Shown: positions 20,405 through 26,498 of the stretch, one piece after another | Layout of the letters: the number at the start of each line of letters is the position of its first letter | Numbering within the stretch: position 1 is the stretch's first letter | IMG/VR virus record: IMGVR_UViG_3300025131_009698 | Span: 1 to 26,664 of that record | Direction: 5' to 3' (one strand) | DNA length: 26,664 bases | Origin: a virus | Made by a program: the position numbers and the translations under genes | Notes under the pieces: model-generated | Told to the model about the DNA's origin: nothing | The model's database searches: none | What the model saw: the letters and a program-made list of their open reading frames with translations, nothing else

Positions 20405-20809
20405 ATGTCGTGGTCGGATAGGAAGCTATTAAAATCTATTCCTAATCCTACTAAAGAACCGTATGAAATAAAGATAAAAAATCCAGAAATTACATTTGAA
20501 GGAGTTCCTGGTCAGCCAGATTTTGCCTCTGCCTATATCACATTTTATCCGAATAAAAAAGTTATCGAACTTAAGTCACTGAAGCAGTATTTTTTTCAAT
20601 TTCGTGGGTCGGTGATGTCTTATGAGAGACTTATAAATGTTATATACGATGATATCATTGATGTCTATAAGCCATGCAGGCTCAGGATTGTAATGCTGTT
20701 TAATGCCCGGGGAGGTATAAGTTCTAAACTGTGCATTGACTCTGACTGGAAGTCACGAGGTGGCAGTGAGGATTTCAAGGACTGGCTAGGTCAGGAAGAC
20801 ACCTGGTAA
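20405..20809 (+). CDS. QueF-family (preQ0 reductase-like) T-fold protein lacking the catalytic cysteine
   Basis: A 134-residue single T-fold domain. Family hallmarks are GQPDFA (36-41), VIELKSLKQYFFQFR (53-67; the QueF E-[SL]KSLK-x-Y segment), Glu74 in SYERLINVI, and ARGGIS. In active QueF the cysteine that forms the thioimide with preQ0 stands a few residues before GQPDFA (as in LCPKTGQPDFA). Here that stretch reads FEGVPGQPDFA with no cysteine, and the only cysteines lie far away (about 91 and 109). The acid Asp39 and substrate-binding Glu74 are kept; the usual His beside the Glu is Tyr. It may therefore bind a 7-deazaguanine without reducing it, or catalyse a different reaction. It starts two bases after the epimerase stop. 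Confidence 0.8.
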   Translation: MSWSDRKLLKSIPNPTKEPYEIKIKNPEITFEGVPGQPDFASAYITFYPNKKVIELKSLKQYFFQFRGSVMSYERLINVIYDDIIDVYKPCRLRIVMLFNARGGISSKLCIDSDWKSRGGSEDFKDWLGQEDTW

Positions 20810-20870
20810 TACCTCATATTAGAATATTGGATTTGTAAAATCCTATATCCCTTATTATAATAAAAAGTAT

Positions 20871-20947
20871 AGGGCGCTAGCTCAATCGGTCAGAGCATCC
20901 GGCTCATAACCGGCAGGTTCGGGGTTCAAGTCCCCGGCGCCCTACCA
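20871..20947 (+). tRNA. tRNA with CAT anticodon (Ile2 candidate, otherwise elongator Met)
   Basis: A complete 77-base cloverleaf: acceptor AGGGCGC pairs with GCGCCCT, D-arm with GCTC...GAGC, anticodon stem CCGG with loop CTCATAA, T-stem CGGGG-TTCAAGT-CCCCG, discriminator A and encoded CCA. A CAT anticodon means elongator Met or, after lysidine modification, Ile reading AUA. A TilS gene begins eight bases after its 3' end, which favours Ile2. The acceptor is fully paired, so it is not an initiator. Confidence 0.92.
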
Positions 20948-20954
20948 ATATATT

Positions 20955-21578
20955 ATGATTACTACAGCTGTAAAGATCCCTAAGAAAGTTGCCATCGCTG
21001 TGTCGGGTGGTCCTGACTCAATGGCTGCACTGGATTTTCTTCGAAATGGAAGAAAGGATATAACAGTTCTTCACTTTAATCACGGAACAAGTCACGCGAA
21101 TGAGGCGCAGCAACTGGTGACAGGGTACTGTAAGAAATATGATATTAAATTAGTTACAGACAGAATTTTGCTGTCACCCCCACAGGGTGAATCATTGGAA
21201 AACTATTGGCGTCTGTGCCGATATGCTTTTTTTAATATGTGTAATGCGGAATCTATTATTACATGTCACCACCTAGATGACGCTGTTGAAAATTGGATTT
21301 TTACTTCACTGCATGGAAATCCAATGATGATTCCACTTGCTCGAGATCAGTTTATTCGACCTTTTCTTGCAACTCCAAAAGAGTTTCTTGTTGATTGGTG
21401 CGATAGAAAGGAAGTGCCTTACGTGAATGATCCTAGTAATTTAGACGTTTCATTTATGCGTAATTATATTAGGCATGAGATTGTTCCTCGAGCGACACGT
21501 GTTAATCCAGGTATTAAGAAGGTTATTAAGAAAAAGATTTTTCAAATGCAAAAAACTCTTAATGATTTGAGTGTATAA
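20955..21578 (+). CDS. tilS: tRNA(Ile)-lysidine synthase, catalytic domain only
   Basis: A 207-residue PP-loop ATPase. Signatures are AVSGGPDSMAAL (17-22 for SGGPDS), LHFNHGTSHA, ESLENYWRLCRYAFF, CHHLDDAVENWIFTSLHG (Asp pair retained), IRPFLATPKEFLVDWC, and the TilS-specific FMRNYIRHEIVPRATRVNP near the C-terminus. It corresponds to the N-terminal catalytic domain and ends where bacterial TilS (about 320-430 residues) would continue with substrate-binding domains. TilS converts the C34 of a CAU-anticodon tRNA to lysidine so that it reads AUA. It lies eight bases after such a tRNA, so the two form a functional pair by inference. AUA codons are frequent in the A/T-rich genes here. Confidence 0.9.
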   Translation: MITTAVKIPKKVAIAVSGGPDSMAALDFLRNGRKDITVLHFNHGTSHANEAQQLVTGYCKKYDIKLVTDRILLSPPQGESLENYWRLCRYAFFNMCNAESIITCHHLDDAVENWIFTSLHGNPMMIPLARDQFIRPFLATPKEFLVDWCDRKEVPYVNDPSNLDVSFMRNYIRHEIVPRATRVNPGIKKVIKKKIFQMQKTLNDLSV

Positions 21579-21596
21579 TATAATGAGCATGCCCGA

Positions 21597-21672
21597 TCCC
21601 CGATAGCTCAGTTGGTAGAGCGTCTGACTGTTAATCAGATGGTCGTTGGTTCGAGTCCAGCTCGGGGAGCCA
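21597..21672 (+). tRNA. tRNA-Asn (GTT)
   Basis: A complete 76-base cloverleaf: acceptor TCCCCGA pairs with TCGGGGA, D-arm GCTC...GAGC, anticodon stem TCTGA/TCAGA around loop CTGTTAA, T-arm GTTGG-TTCGAGT-CCAGC, discriminator G (as usual for Asn) and encoded CCA. It stands 18 bases after tilS and ten bases before the chaperonin-like gene. Confidence 0.95.
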
Positions 21673-21681
21673 TATATTTTT

Positions 21682-22947
21682 ATGAACTTTTCTAAGGTAA
21701 TATTTGAGGATAAAATTAAGGAATCAACTGACAGGATTCTTTCTATTTTAAACTCTATTTCCGAAGCAGATGGAAGTATTATTCGTGGAAATGCCAATTC
21801 AATTTATGTGAGTAAGCGGACTTATATCATTTTAAACGAATTGTATCAGTCGTCTGTCGGTATAGATTCAATGATTGCAGGCATGCTTCTAGAGTGTGTT
21901 CATGAAGCAGAGAAAAGAGTTCCAGGCTCTGGGGCTATGGTTATTAAGTTAATAGTAGGCCCACGTGCTGACCTAGAAAATAAAAGCTACGATGATATAT
22001 CTCCAACAGTTCTAAGGCGCAGTGATATAGTTGGCCTCCTGTCTTCACTTTCATTCAGCTCAACTATTACAGATATCGTGACAGAGGCCAGCAGTATGGC
22101 TGGCATGACAGGCAAAATTTTTATAGACGTCTCAAAGACAAATGACACATTAATTGAATTAAAATCAGGTTATAATTTTTCATTACTTCTTCCTATAGGA
22201 CCTTTTTATGGAGAGAAGAAATGGGAAAAAAATTGGTGCAAGTGTTTTTTAATTGACGGCGTTATTGAGACGCTTGGCGAGATAGATGGACTACTGCAGG
22301 ACGCGTCTAAGGAAAAGGAGCCTGTCACCATATTTGCTAGGGGATTTAGCAGCGACGTAATCAACACGATAAAAGTTAATAATGATAGACAGACTATAGA
22401 CGTTATGCTCGTGTCATTTGGTGTGGATAACCTTAAGACACTGAATACAATTGCAGATGTTGCTGCCGCTGTAGGAACAGACATAGTATCACCAATGAAA
22501 GGTGACTTGATAGCAGGGGTAAAATTTTATGACCTTAGAAGCGTTGAGAAGATAATCTGTTCTAATGGAACAGTTACCATTATTAATGAAAGAGCGCGTC
22601 CTGCCGTTTTATCACATGTTAATGATCTAACCACCAGGGCATCTGCCGAACATCATGAGATTGCAAAATTGCTCAATGAAAGGATTAGGTCATTAAGTAG
22701 CACATGCGTTCTAATAAGCGTGAGTAAATTAACTGCGGAAATAAACAATATCACTATTGAGGAGCTAGATATGGCACTCAATGTCTTGCGATCAGCAGCG
22801 AATTGGGGGGTTACTATCTCTAATGATACAGGACAAGAGAGGATAGTGCCTGCCGCAGGGGCATCAGTTTCTAAAAGATACGCTTCCATATTTTTAGATA
22901 ATATAAATAAGTTAAGTGTTGCAATAATAAAAGATGGGAGCACGTAA
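21682..22947 (+). CDS. divergent GroEL-like chaperonin lacking ATPase aspartates
   Basis: A 421-residue protein; the start at 21682 is chosen because an earlier in-frame GTG lies inside tRNA-Asn. Collinear GroEL similarity is seen in KEPVTIFARGFSSDVINTI (~GKPLLIIAEDVEGEALATL), DVMLVSFGVDNLKTLNTIAD (~[21 protein letters not shown]), VEKIICSNGTVTIIN and LLNERIRSLSSTCVLISVSK (~LQERVAKLAGGVAVIKVGA). The ATPase positions are changed: GDGTTT is PGSGAM (Asp87 to Ser83), ITKDGV is VSKRTY (Asp52 to Arg46), and the Asp398 position is Met364. It also ends about 100 residues early, removing much of the C-terminal equatorial domain. It may be an ATP-independent chaperone, a subunit that mixes with host GroEL, or a repurposed structural protein. 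Confidence 0.82.
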   Translation: MNFSKVIFEDKIKESTDRILSILNSISEADGSIIRGNANSIYVSKRTYIILNELYQSSVGIDSMIAGMLLECVHEAEKRVPGSGAMVIKLIVGPRADLENKSYDDISPTVLRRSDIVGLLSSLSFSSTITDIVTEASSMAGMTGKIFIDVSKTNDTLIELKSGYNFSLLLPIGPFYGEKKWEKNWCKCFLIDGVIETLGEIDGLLQDASKEKEPVTIFARGFSSDVINTIKVNNDRQTIDVMLVSFGVDNLKTLNTIADVAAAVGTDIVSPMKGDLIAGVKFYDLRSVEKIICSNGTVTIINERARPAVLSHVNDLTTRASAEHHEIAKLLNERIRSLSSTCVLISVSKLTAEINNITIEELDMALNVLRSAANWGVTISNDTGQERIVPAAGASVSKRYASIFLDNINKLSVAIIKDGST

Positions 22948-22949
22948 AA

Positions 22950-23432
22950 ATGCCAGAGGGAATAAAGCACTTGGTGAGCTGCCACTGTGTATTACCACAA
23001 TTTAGAAGAATGCCTGATCCTATTTTTCATAAATTTGTTGTATTTTCTGTCGTTGATGATGATGATAAAATTATCTCTAAGACCGTCAAGTGCAATAACT
23101 GTGGGGTCATACATCGTATTATAGATTTTTGCAAGTCAGAGTTTGTTTATAATGTCGAGGACACCAGGTCAGTTATGACCAAAGAAGATATCGCCATTAT
23201 GATCCCTGAAAAACTCACCAATATCCTAGAGTCATACGATGTAGATATTCCGACATGGGAACAGGCTCAGTTTATTATTGATAACAAGCAGTGGAACAGT
23301 CATATAATACTAACATCAGACTTTATTGATGGACGAACTGAGGGGAAGCTCTTAAGAATATTAGGCGAAAAACTCTATAAAATAGAGCCATTTTTTAGGA
23401 CTGAATTCATTGAGCCTGAAACTGAAAAGTAA
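22950..23432 (+). CDS. hypothetical protein with possible zinc-binding cysteines
   Basis: A 160-residue protein starting MPEGIKHLVSCHCVLPQFRR. Cys11/Cys13 and CNNC (48-51) with a further Cys61 could form a zinc ribbon: the segment ISKTVKCNNCGVIHRIIDFC looks like a classic knuckle. The C-terminal ~90 residues are helical then strand-like (IPEKLTNILESYDVDIPTWE; GKLLRILGEKLYKIEPFFRT). It starts two bases after the chaperonin-like gene with GGGAG upstream, so co-expression is likely. I do not recognise a named family. A nucleic-acid or polymerase accessory role would be compatible with the zinc knuckle but is not shown. Confidence 0.65.
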   Translation: MPEGIKHLVSCHCVLPQFRRMPDPIFHKFVVFSVVDDDDKIISKTVKCNNCGVIHRIIDFCKSEFVYNVEDTRSVMTKEDIAIMIPEKLTNILESYDVDIPTWEQAQFIIDNKQWNSHIILTSDFIDGRTEGKLLRILGEKLYKIEPFFRTEFIEPETEK

Positions 23433-23440
23433 TATTTATA
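23433..23440 (+). promoter_or_regulatory. candidate phage promoter element TATTTATA
   Basis: Context AAGTAATATTTATAAGAC, directly after the stop at 23432 and 26 bases before the ATG at 23459. Matches the elements at 24745 and 26123. Confidence 0.5.
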
Positions 23441-23458
23441 AGACATGGACTATTTATT

Positions 23459-23698
23459 ATGACTAAATTTTATGGTAAAACTAAAACAGAACGAGACGCA
23501 ACTGACCTTGCCGCGGGGAGGCAAATTGTAGCGGAGATTATGAATTTTGGAGTCAAGCAGTCGCAGATTTTGCATATTATAAAACTGCTGGCACTGGAAC
23601 TCGAAGATGGGGCACAAATGCGCGTAATTTGTGAGTGTTTGAGCGAGTTAGACGAGAATGAAGTGATCGATAATTCTCCTGGGTTGGTCACTAGTTAA
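23459..23698 (+). CDS. small helical hypothetical protein
   Basis: A 79-residue protein beginning MTKFYGKTKTERDATDLAAG and predicted all-helical (RQIVAEIMNFGVKQSQILHI, then a second helix ALELEDGAQMRVICECLSEL) with an acidic C-terminus. The ribosome site is weak, but the candidate promoter and good spacing from neighbours support it as a gene. No motif is recognised. Confidence 0.65.
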   Translation: MTKFYGKTKTERDATDLAAGRQIVAEIMNFGVKQSQILHIIKLLALELEDGAQMRVICECLSELDENEVIDNSPGLVTS

Positions 23699-23758
23699 AA
23701 TAAAGTTTACAGGAAGATTAATTCAAATTTATAATATCAAATAGTTAGGGAGCCTAAT

Positions 23759-23947
23759 ATGAGACAGCAGATAATTGACCAGTGGACAGAACTGAAGACT
23801 CTAGTGGAGTCATTGGAAGTTGATGTTCACAAGAACGCCAACGGAAACAAGTCCGCAGGTGTCAGGGTGAGAAAGGGGCTTCGACTCCTAAAGAACAAGT
23901 CAGGTGACCTTGTTAAATCATCACTTTCTTCTAGGGATGAAGATTGA
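23759..23947 (+). CDS. histone H1-like (Hc1-type) small DNA-binding protein
   Basis: A 62-residue protein: MRQQIIDQWTELKTLVESLE, then DVHKNANGNKSAGVRVRKGL and RLLKNKSGDLVKSSL. The helix followed by GNKSAG-x-R-x-RK is the core of bacterial Hc1/H1-like proteins (GNKAA-x-R-R pattern), which bind DNA non-specifically and compact nucleoids. AGGGAG precedes the ATG by about seven bases, and a TTTATAAT box lies further upstream in the 23699-23758 gap. A phage could use it to organise its DNA or alter host nucleoid structure. The lack of the long Lys/Ala tail means it is the minimal helical form. Confidence 0.7.
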   Translation: MRQQIIDQWTELKTLVESLEVDVHKNANGNKSAGVRVRKGLRLLKNKSGDLVKSSLSSRDED

Positions 23948-24028
23948 TCATACAAATGGTTCCCCATTTTTTTGGGTGGGCACCTGTGTGCGGCAGGTAG
24001 GTGGGTTTCCCCGCACAGCTTAATCTAT
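23948..24028 (+). other. leader region of tmRNA with stem-loop
   Basis: No gene is visible. TGTGCGG pairs perfectly with CCGCACA around an 18-base loop ending about 15 bases before the mature tmRNA 5' end. This may be a processing structure for RNase P/RNase E or part of a transcription signal for the preceding gene. Confidence 0.4.
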
Positions 24029-24432
24029 GGGCCCGACTGGTTTCGACGGGGTAGCGGATAGTGATAGTGCAAGTGGTCTTATGAGCTAGATGACCTAAAA
24101 CTCAATCTCAAACTTATAATTGCCAACGATAGCAATTACAACACTTACGCGCTAGCCGCGTAATGTCGGGGTTTCCGATGACCTTGATACCCAACGTCGG
24201 ATAACAGGTAGAGATCCTGCGAAAATAAAAAATCACAATGGTTCCCTGGTACAAAGTTACCCCACTTAGAGATAAGTGAATACCTTTTGTAACAGGTGGA
24301 TCTCCGAGGTTACATAGGAGATGGGAAAATTTGTGACTACCTTGTCGATCCGGGAATGGACTGACTAAACTTGTGAATGACTTGACCTTGAAGATGCTCC
24401 GGACGTGGGTTCGATTCCCACCGGGTCCACCA
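24029..24432 (+). ncRNA. ssrA: transfer-messenger RNA (tmRNA)
   Basis: A 404-base one-piece tmRNA. The 5' end GGGCCCGACTGGTTTCGACG and 3' end GGTTCGATTCCCACCGGGTC (plus CACCA) pair in a 7-bp acceptor stem containing a G3-U70 wobble, the alanine identity element. The T-arm is GTGGG-TTCGATT-CCCAC and CCA is encoded. The tag reading frame runs 24122-24163, GCC to TAA, encoding ANDSNYNTYALAA, ending ALAA as needed for ClpXP/ClpAP recognition. The remaining ~200 bases would form the pseudoknots. No smpB is in the window, so host SmpB is probably used. It would rescue ribosomes stalled on damaged or degraded mRNA during infection. Confidence 0.96.
24122..24163 (+). other. tmRNA tag-peptide reading frame (ANDSNYNTYALAA)
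   Basis: Resume codon GCC followed by AAC GAT AGC AAT TAC AAC ACT TAC GCG CTA GCC GCG and TAA. The tag is three residues longer than the common ANDENYALAA-type tag, with SNYNTY in the variable centre and a normal ALAA degron end. Confidence 0.9.
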
Positions 24433-24433
24433 A

Positions 24434-24685
24434 TTAATTGGCGTTTGTTTTACGCCTAATCTTTTTTAATATTGATTTTTCAAGCTGGCACACTCGCATA
24501 CGTGTCAGTCCAAAGATGTCTCCAATTTGCTGCAGGGTCTTCGGCCCCCTTTTAGCAGACAGTACAGTACAGTTCAGGTCACCCTTACAGGGAATCCACT
24601 GCCTGCAACTTTGCTTTTGACACTGTATGCCAGTCTCGTGGTGAAATCCGAAACATGTTATATCGGATATTGGTTCATCTTCCAT
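24434..24685 (-). CDS. Cys-rich small regulator with sigma-region-4-like helix-turn-helix
   Basis: An 83-residue reverse-strand protein, MEDEPISDITCFGFHHETGI and onward. The N-terminal half has five cysteines (11, 22, 27, 33, 39) plus His15/His16, arranged like a zinc-binding module. The C-terminal half, GPKTLQQIGDIFGLTRMRVC then QLEKSILKKIR, is a sigma-70 region 4.2 helix-turn-helix (LTRMRVCQLEKS ~ LTRERVRQIEK). It could be a minimal sigma-like factor or -35-element-binding regulator for the phage TAYTTATA promoters (inference). CGAGGAG precedes the ATG. CACTTATT on the reverse strand at 24722-24715 is a weak promoter match, divergent from the phoH-like gene. Its 3' end overlaps the tmRNA terminator. 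Confidence 0.75.
   Translation of the reverse strand: MEDEPISDITCFGFHHETGIQCQKQSCRQWIPCKGDLNCTVLSAKRGPKTLQQIGDIFGLTRMRVCQLEKSILKKIRRKTNAN
24440..24467 (+). terminator. tmRNA terminator (shared with the convergent gene end)
   Basis: GGCGT (24440-24444) pairs with ACGCC (24452-24456) and is followed by TAATCTTTTTT. It begins eight bases after the tmRNA CCA end. The same DNA encodes the last residues of the reverse-strand regulator. Confidence 0.6.
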
Positions 24686-24744
24686 TTCAGCTCCTCGAAT
24701 TTAATTTTAAAATCAATAAGTGTGAGTGTATCGTAGAAATAATA

Positions 24745-24752
24745 TATTTATA
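24745..24752 (+). promoter_or_regulatory. candidate phage promoter element TATTTATA
   Basis: Context AATAATATATTTATAGATAT, 32 bases before the TTG start proposed for the PhoH-like gene. Its position is a reason to reject starts at 24726 and 24756, which would be upstream of or at the transcription start. Confidence 0.5.
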
Positions 24753-24776
24753 GATATGATGGGAAAGGACGCCATC

Positions 24777-26102
24777 TTGACAAAGATATTCTGTTTAGAC
24801 ACTAACGTTTTACTCTACGACTCTGAATCCCTTTTCGCCTTTGAGGACAATACGGTTATTATTCCGTTAGTAGTTCTCGAGGAGCTTGATAGAAAAAAGG
24901 GTCATCCTGGAGAGACGGGACAAAATGCCAGGCAAGTCAGTCGACACCTGGATAACCTTCGACAGCAGGGCAGCCTAAGTGATGGAGTTGAACTTCGTAA
25001 TGGAGGCACTTTAAAGATAACAAAACGCCTCGAGGTTACGGATGAGATGCCTGAGGAGTTAATTGATAACCCCTTGGCTGATAATATTATCCTCTCCGAT
25101 GCCTACGAGTTAATCCAGAGGTACGGAGATAATGTTACGCTTATCACTAAGGATATAAACCTCCGCGTAAAGTGTGACGTCCTGGGAATCCCGTGTGATG
25201 ACTACCTGAAACACAGGGTGACAAGTAACAAGAGTCTGATCTATACAGGCGTCCGCCGAGCAACGGTATCACAGGACATTGTCGATAAAATATATGAAGA
25301 TAAGAAGATGGCAGTGCTGGAAGATCATCCAGACTTTGAGGGTATCAAGCCAAATGAGTTCGTAGTGATGAAGTCCACACCGTCTGCGTCTGCCGCTATA
25401 GGCCGCCATCGTGAAGGCGAGATAACACTTCTTCCTGAATTTGGAGCTATCTGGGGTGTTAAGCCTAGAAATAAGGAACAGCGATTTGCCTTTGACCTGT
25501 TGTTCGATCCGACTATTAAGCTTGTAACACTAGTCGGTCCGGCTGGAACTGGTAAGACACTGCTCGCGGTTGCCGCAGGAGTACATCATGTCTTGGAAAA
25601 GAATATAGGCTTTCACCAGCTGGTGGTATCTAGGCCGGTACAGCCGCTCGGTAATGACATAGGCTTTTTACCAGGTTCCTTTGAGGAGAAGATGCATCCG
25701 TGGACAAAACCTATACTCGATAACCTAGGATATCTCTTTAATTCTGACAAGGACAGAAATGGCAAGTCAATGATCTCGCTGTATTTTGAAAAGGGCATCT
25801 TTGAGGTTGAGGCTATAACTTACCTAAGGGGAAGGTCAATATCCAATGCGTTTATTATAATTGACGAGGCCCAGAACCTTTCTGTCCATGAGCTTAAGAC
25901 TATTATTACAAGGGCCGGGGAGAACACAAAAATAGTACTGACAGGTGATGTCGAGCAGATAGATAATACGTACGTTGATTCGGTCTCAAATGGCCTCACA
26001 TATGCGGTAGAAAAGTTCAAGGACCACGATATAGCTGGCCATATCACATTAATAAAGGGACAGAGGTCTGAGCTGGCCACACTAGCTTCGCAGATACTGT
26101 AG
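24777..26102 (+). CDS. PIN-PhoH fusion ATPase (PhoH2/YlaK type)
   Basis: A 441-residue protein from the TTG at 24777 (MTKIFCLDTNVLLYDSESL), chosen because GGAAAGGA lies seven bases upstream and the start then matches PhoH2 proteins. The PIN domain (1-~150) has Asp8 and Asn10 in LDTNVLL, Glu and Asp in LEELDRKKG, and LITKDINLRVKC. The PhoH ATPase follows: Walker A GPAGTGKT (254-261), SRPVQPLGNDIGFLPGSFEE, Walker B IIDEAQNLS and the final TGDVEQIDN. PhoH2 proteins act as RNA helicase-nucleases in Mycobacterium (established), and PhoH-family genes are very frequent in marine phages. It probably degrades or remodels host RNA during infection. Both domains look intact. Confidence 0.93.
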   Translation: MTKIFCLDTNVLLYDSESLFAFEDNTVIIPLVVLEELDRKKGHPGETGQNARQVSRHLDNLRQQGSLSDGVELRNGGTLKITKRLEVTDEMPEELIDNPLADNIILSDAYELIQRYGDNVTLITKDINLRVKCDVLGIPCDDYLKHRVTSNKSLIYTGVRRATVSQDIVDKIYEDKKMAVLEDHPDFEGIKPNEFVVMKSTPSASAAIGRHREGEITLLPEFGAIWGVKPRNKEQRFAFDLLFDPTIKLVTLVGPAGTGKTLLAVAAGVHHVLEKNIGFHQLVVSRPVQPLGNDIGFLPGSFEEKMHPWTKPILDNLGYLFNSDKDRNGKSMISLYFEKGIFEVEAITYLRGRSISNAFIIIDEAQNLSVHELKTIITRAGENTKIVLTGDVEQIDNTYVDSVSNGLTYAVEKFKDHDIAGHITLIKGQRSELATLASQIL

Positions 26103-26122
26103 CACATTAACGACCTACGTAA

Positions 26123-26130
26123 TATTTATC
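26123..26130 (+). promoter_or_regulatory. candidate phage promoter element TATTTATC
   Basis: Context CGTAATATTTATCTAACG, in the 52-base gap after the PhoH-like gene and 32 bases before the ATG at 26155. One mismatch from the TAYTTATA consensus. Confidence 0.45.
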
Positions 26131-26154
26131 TAACGATAGCAGTGGGGCGTCAAC

Positions 26155-26496
26155 ATGGCAAGTACAAAGATCGATAGAAAGCATGATGCGAATAGGCTGA
26201 GAAAGACCTATCCGTTTGTCCGCAGATCACCTCAGTTTATATACCAGTCTGAGGACACGATGACAATGGAGGCATCGACAGTGACATTCTCCAACTCATC
26301 TGGCGAGACGTACACATTCCAGGAGGAGTACACCACAGCACCCATAGTTACCGCAACTGCGCTGGAGACGACTGACAATGCAAACGTAAATGTTTGGGTC
26401 TCGGGCGTTTCAACAACCAGTGCCGCTATTAACACGTCGGCAGCCTTTACGGGTAAGGTCAGCGTACAGGTAATTGCAATTGTGGAGAGCAGCTAG
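26155..26496 (+). CDS. small beta-rich virion/fibre-like protein
   Basis: A 113-residue protein: a basic N-terminal ~25 residues (MASTKIDRKHDANRLRKTYP) followed by regular alternation of Thr/Ser/Val (STVTFSNSSGETYTF; YTTAPIVTATALETTDNANV; NVWVSGVSTTSAAIN), ending VSVQVIAIVESS. Such patterns are typical of phage tail-fibre, baseplate or head-decoration beta domains and resemble the H-type lectin layout (PIVTATA ... VNVWVSGVSTTSA). A GGGG site precedes the ATG. The following frame has a related pattern, so this may begin a fibre or decoration gene cluster extending beyond the window. Confidence 0.65.
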   Translation: MASTKIDRKHDANRLRKTYPFVRRSPQFIYQSEDTMTMEASTVTFSNSSGETYTFQEEYTTAPIVTATALETTDNANVNVWVSGVSTTSAAINTSAAFTGKVSVQVIAIVESS

Positions 26497-26498
26497 GA

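Noticed and set aside
20871-21672. tRNA genes as a prophage attachment site
   Set aside because: No integrase is present and the tRNAs lie inside a continuous phage gene run with encoded CCA ends; no duplicated tRNA 3' fragment was noticed.
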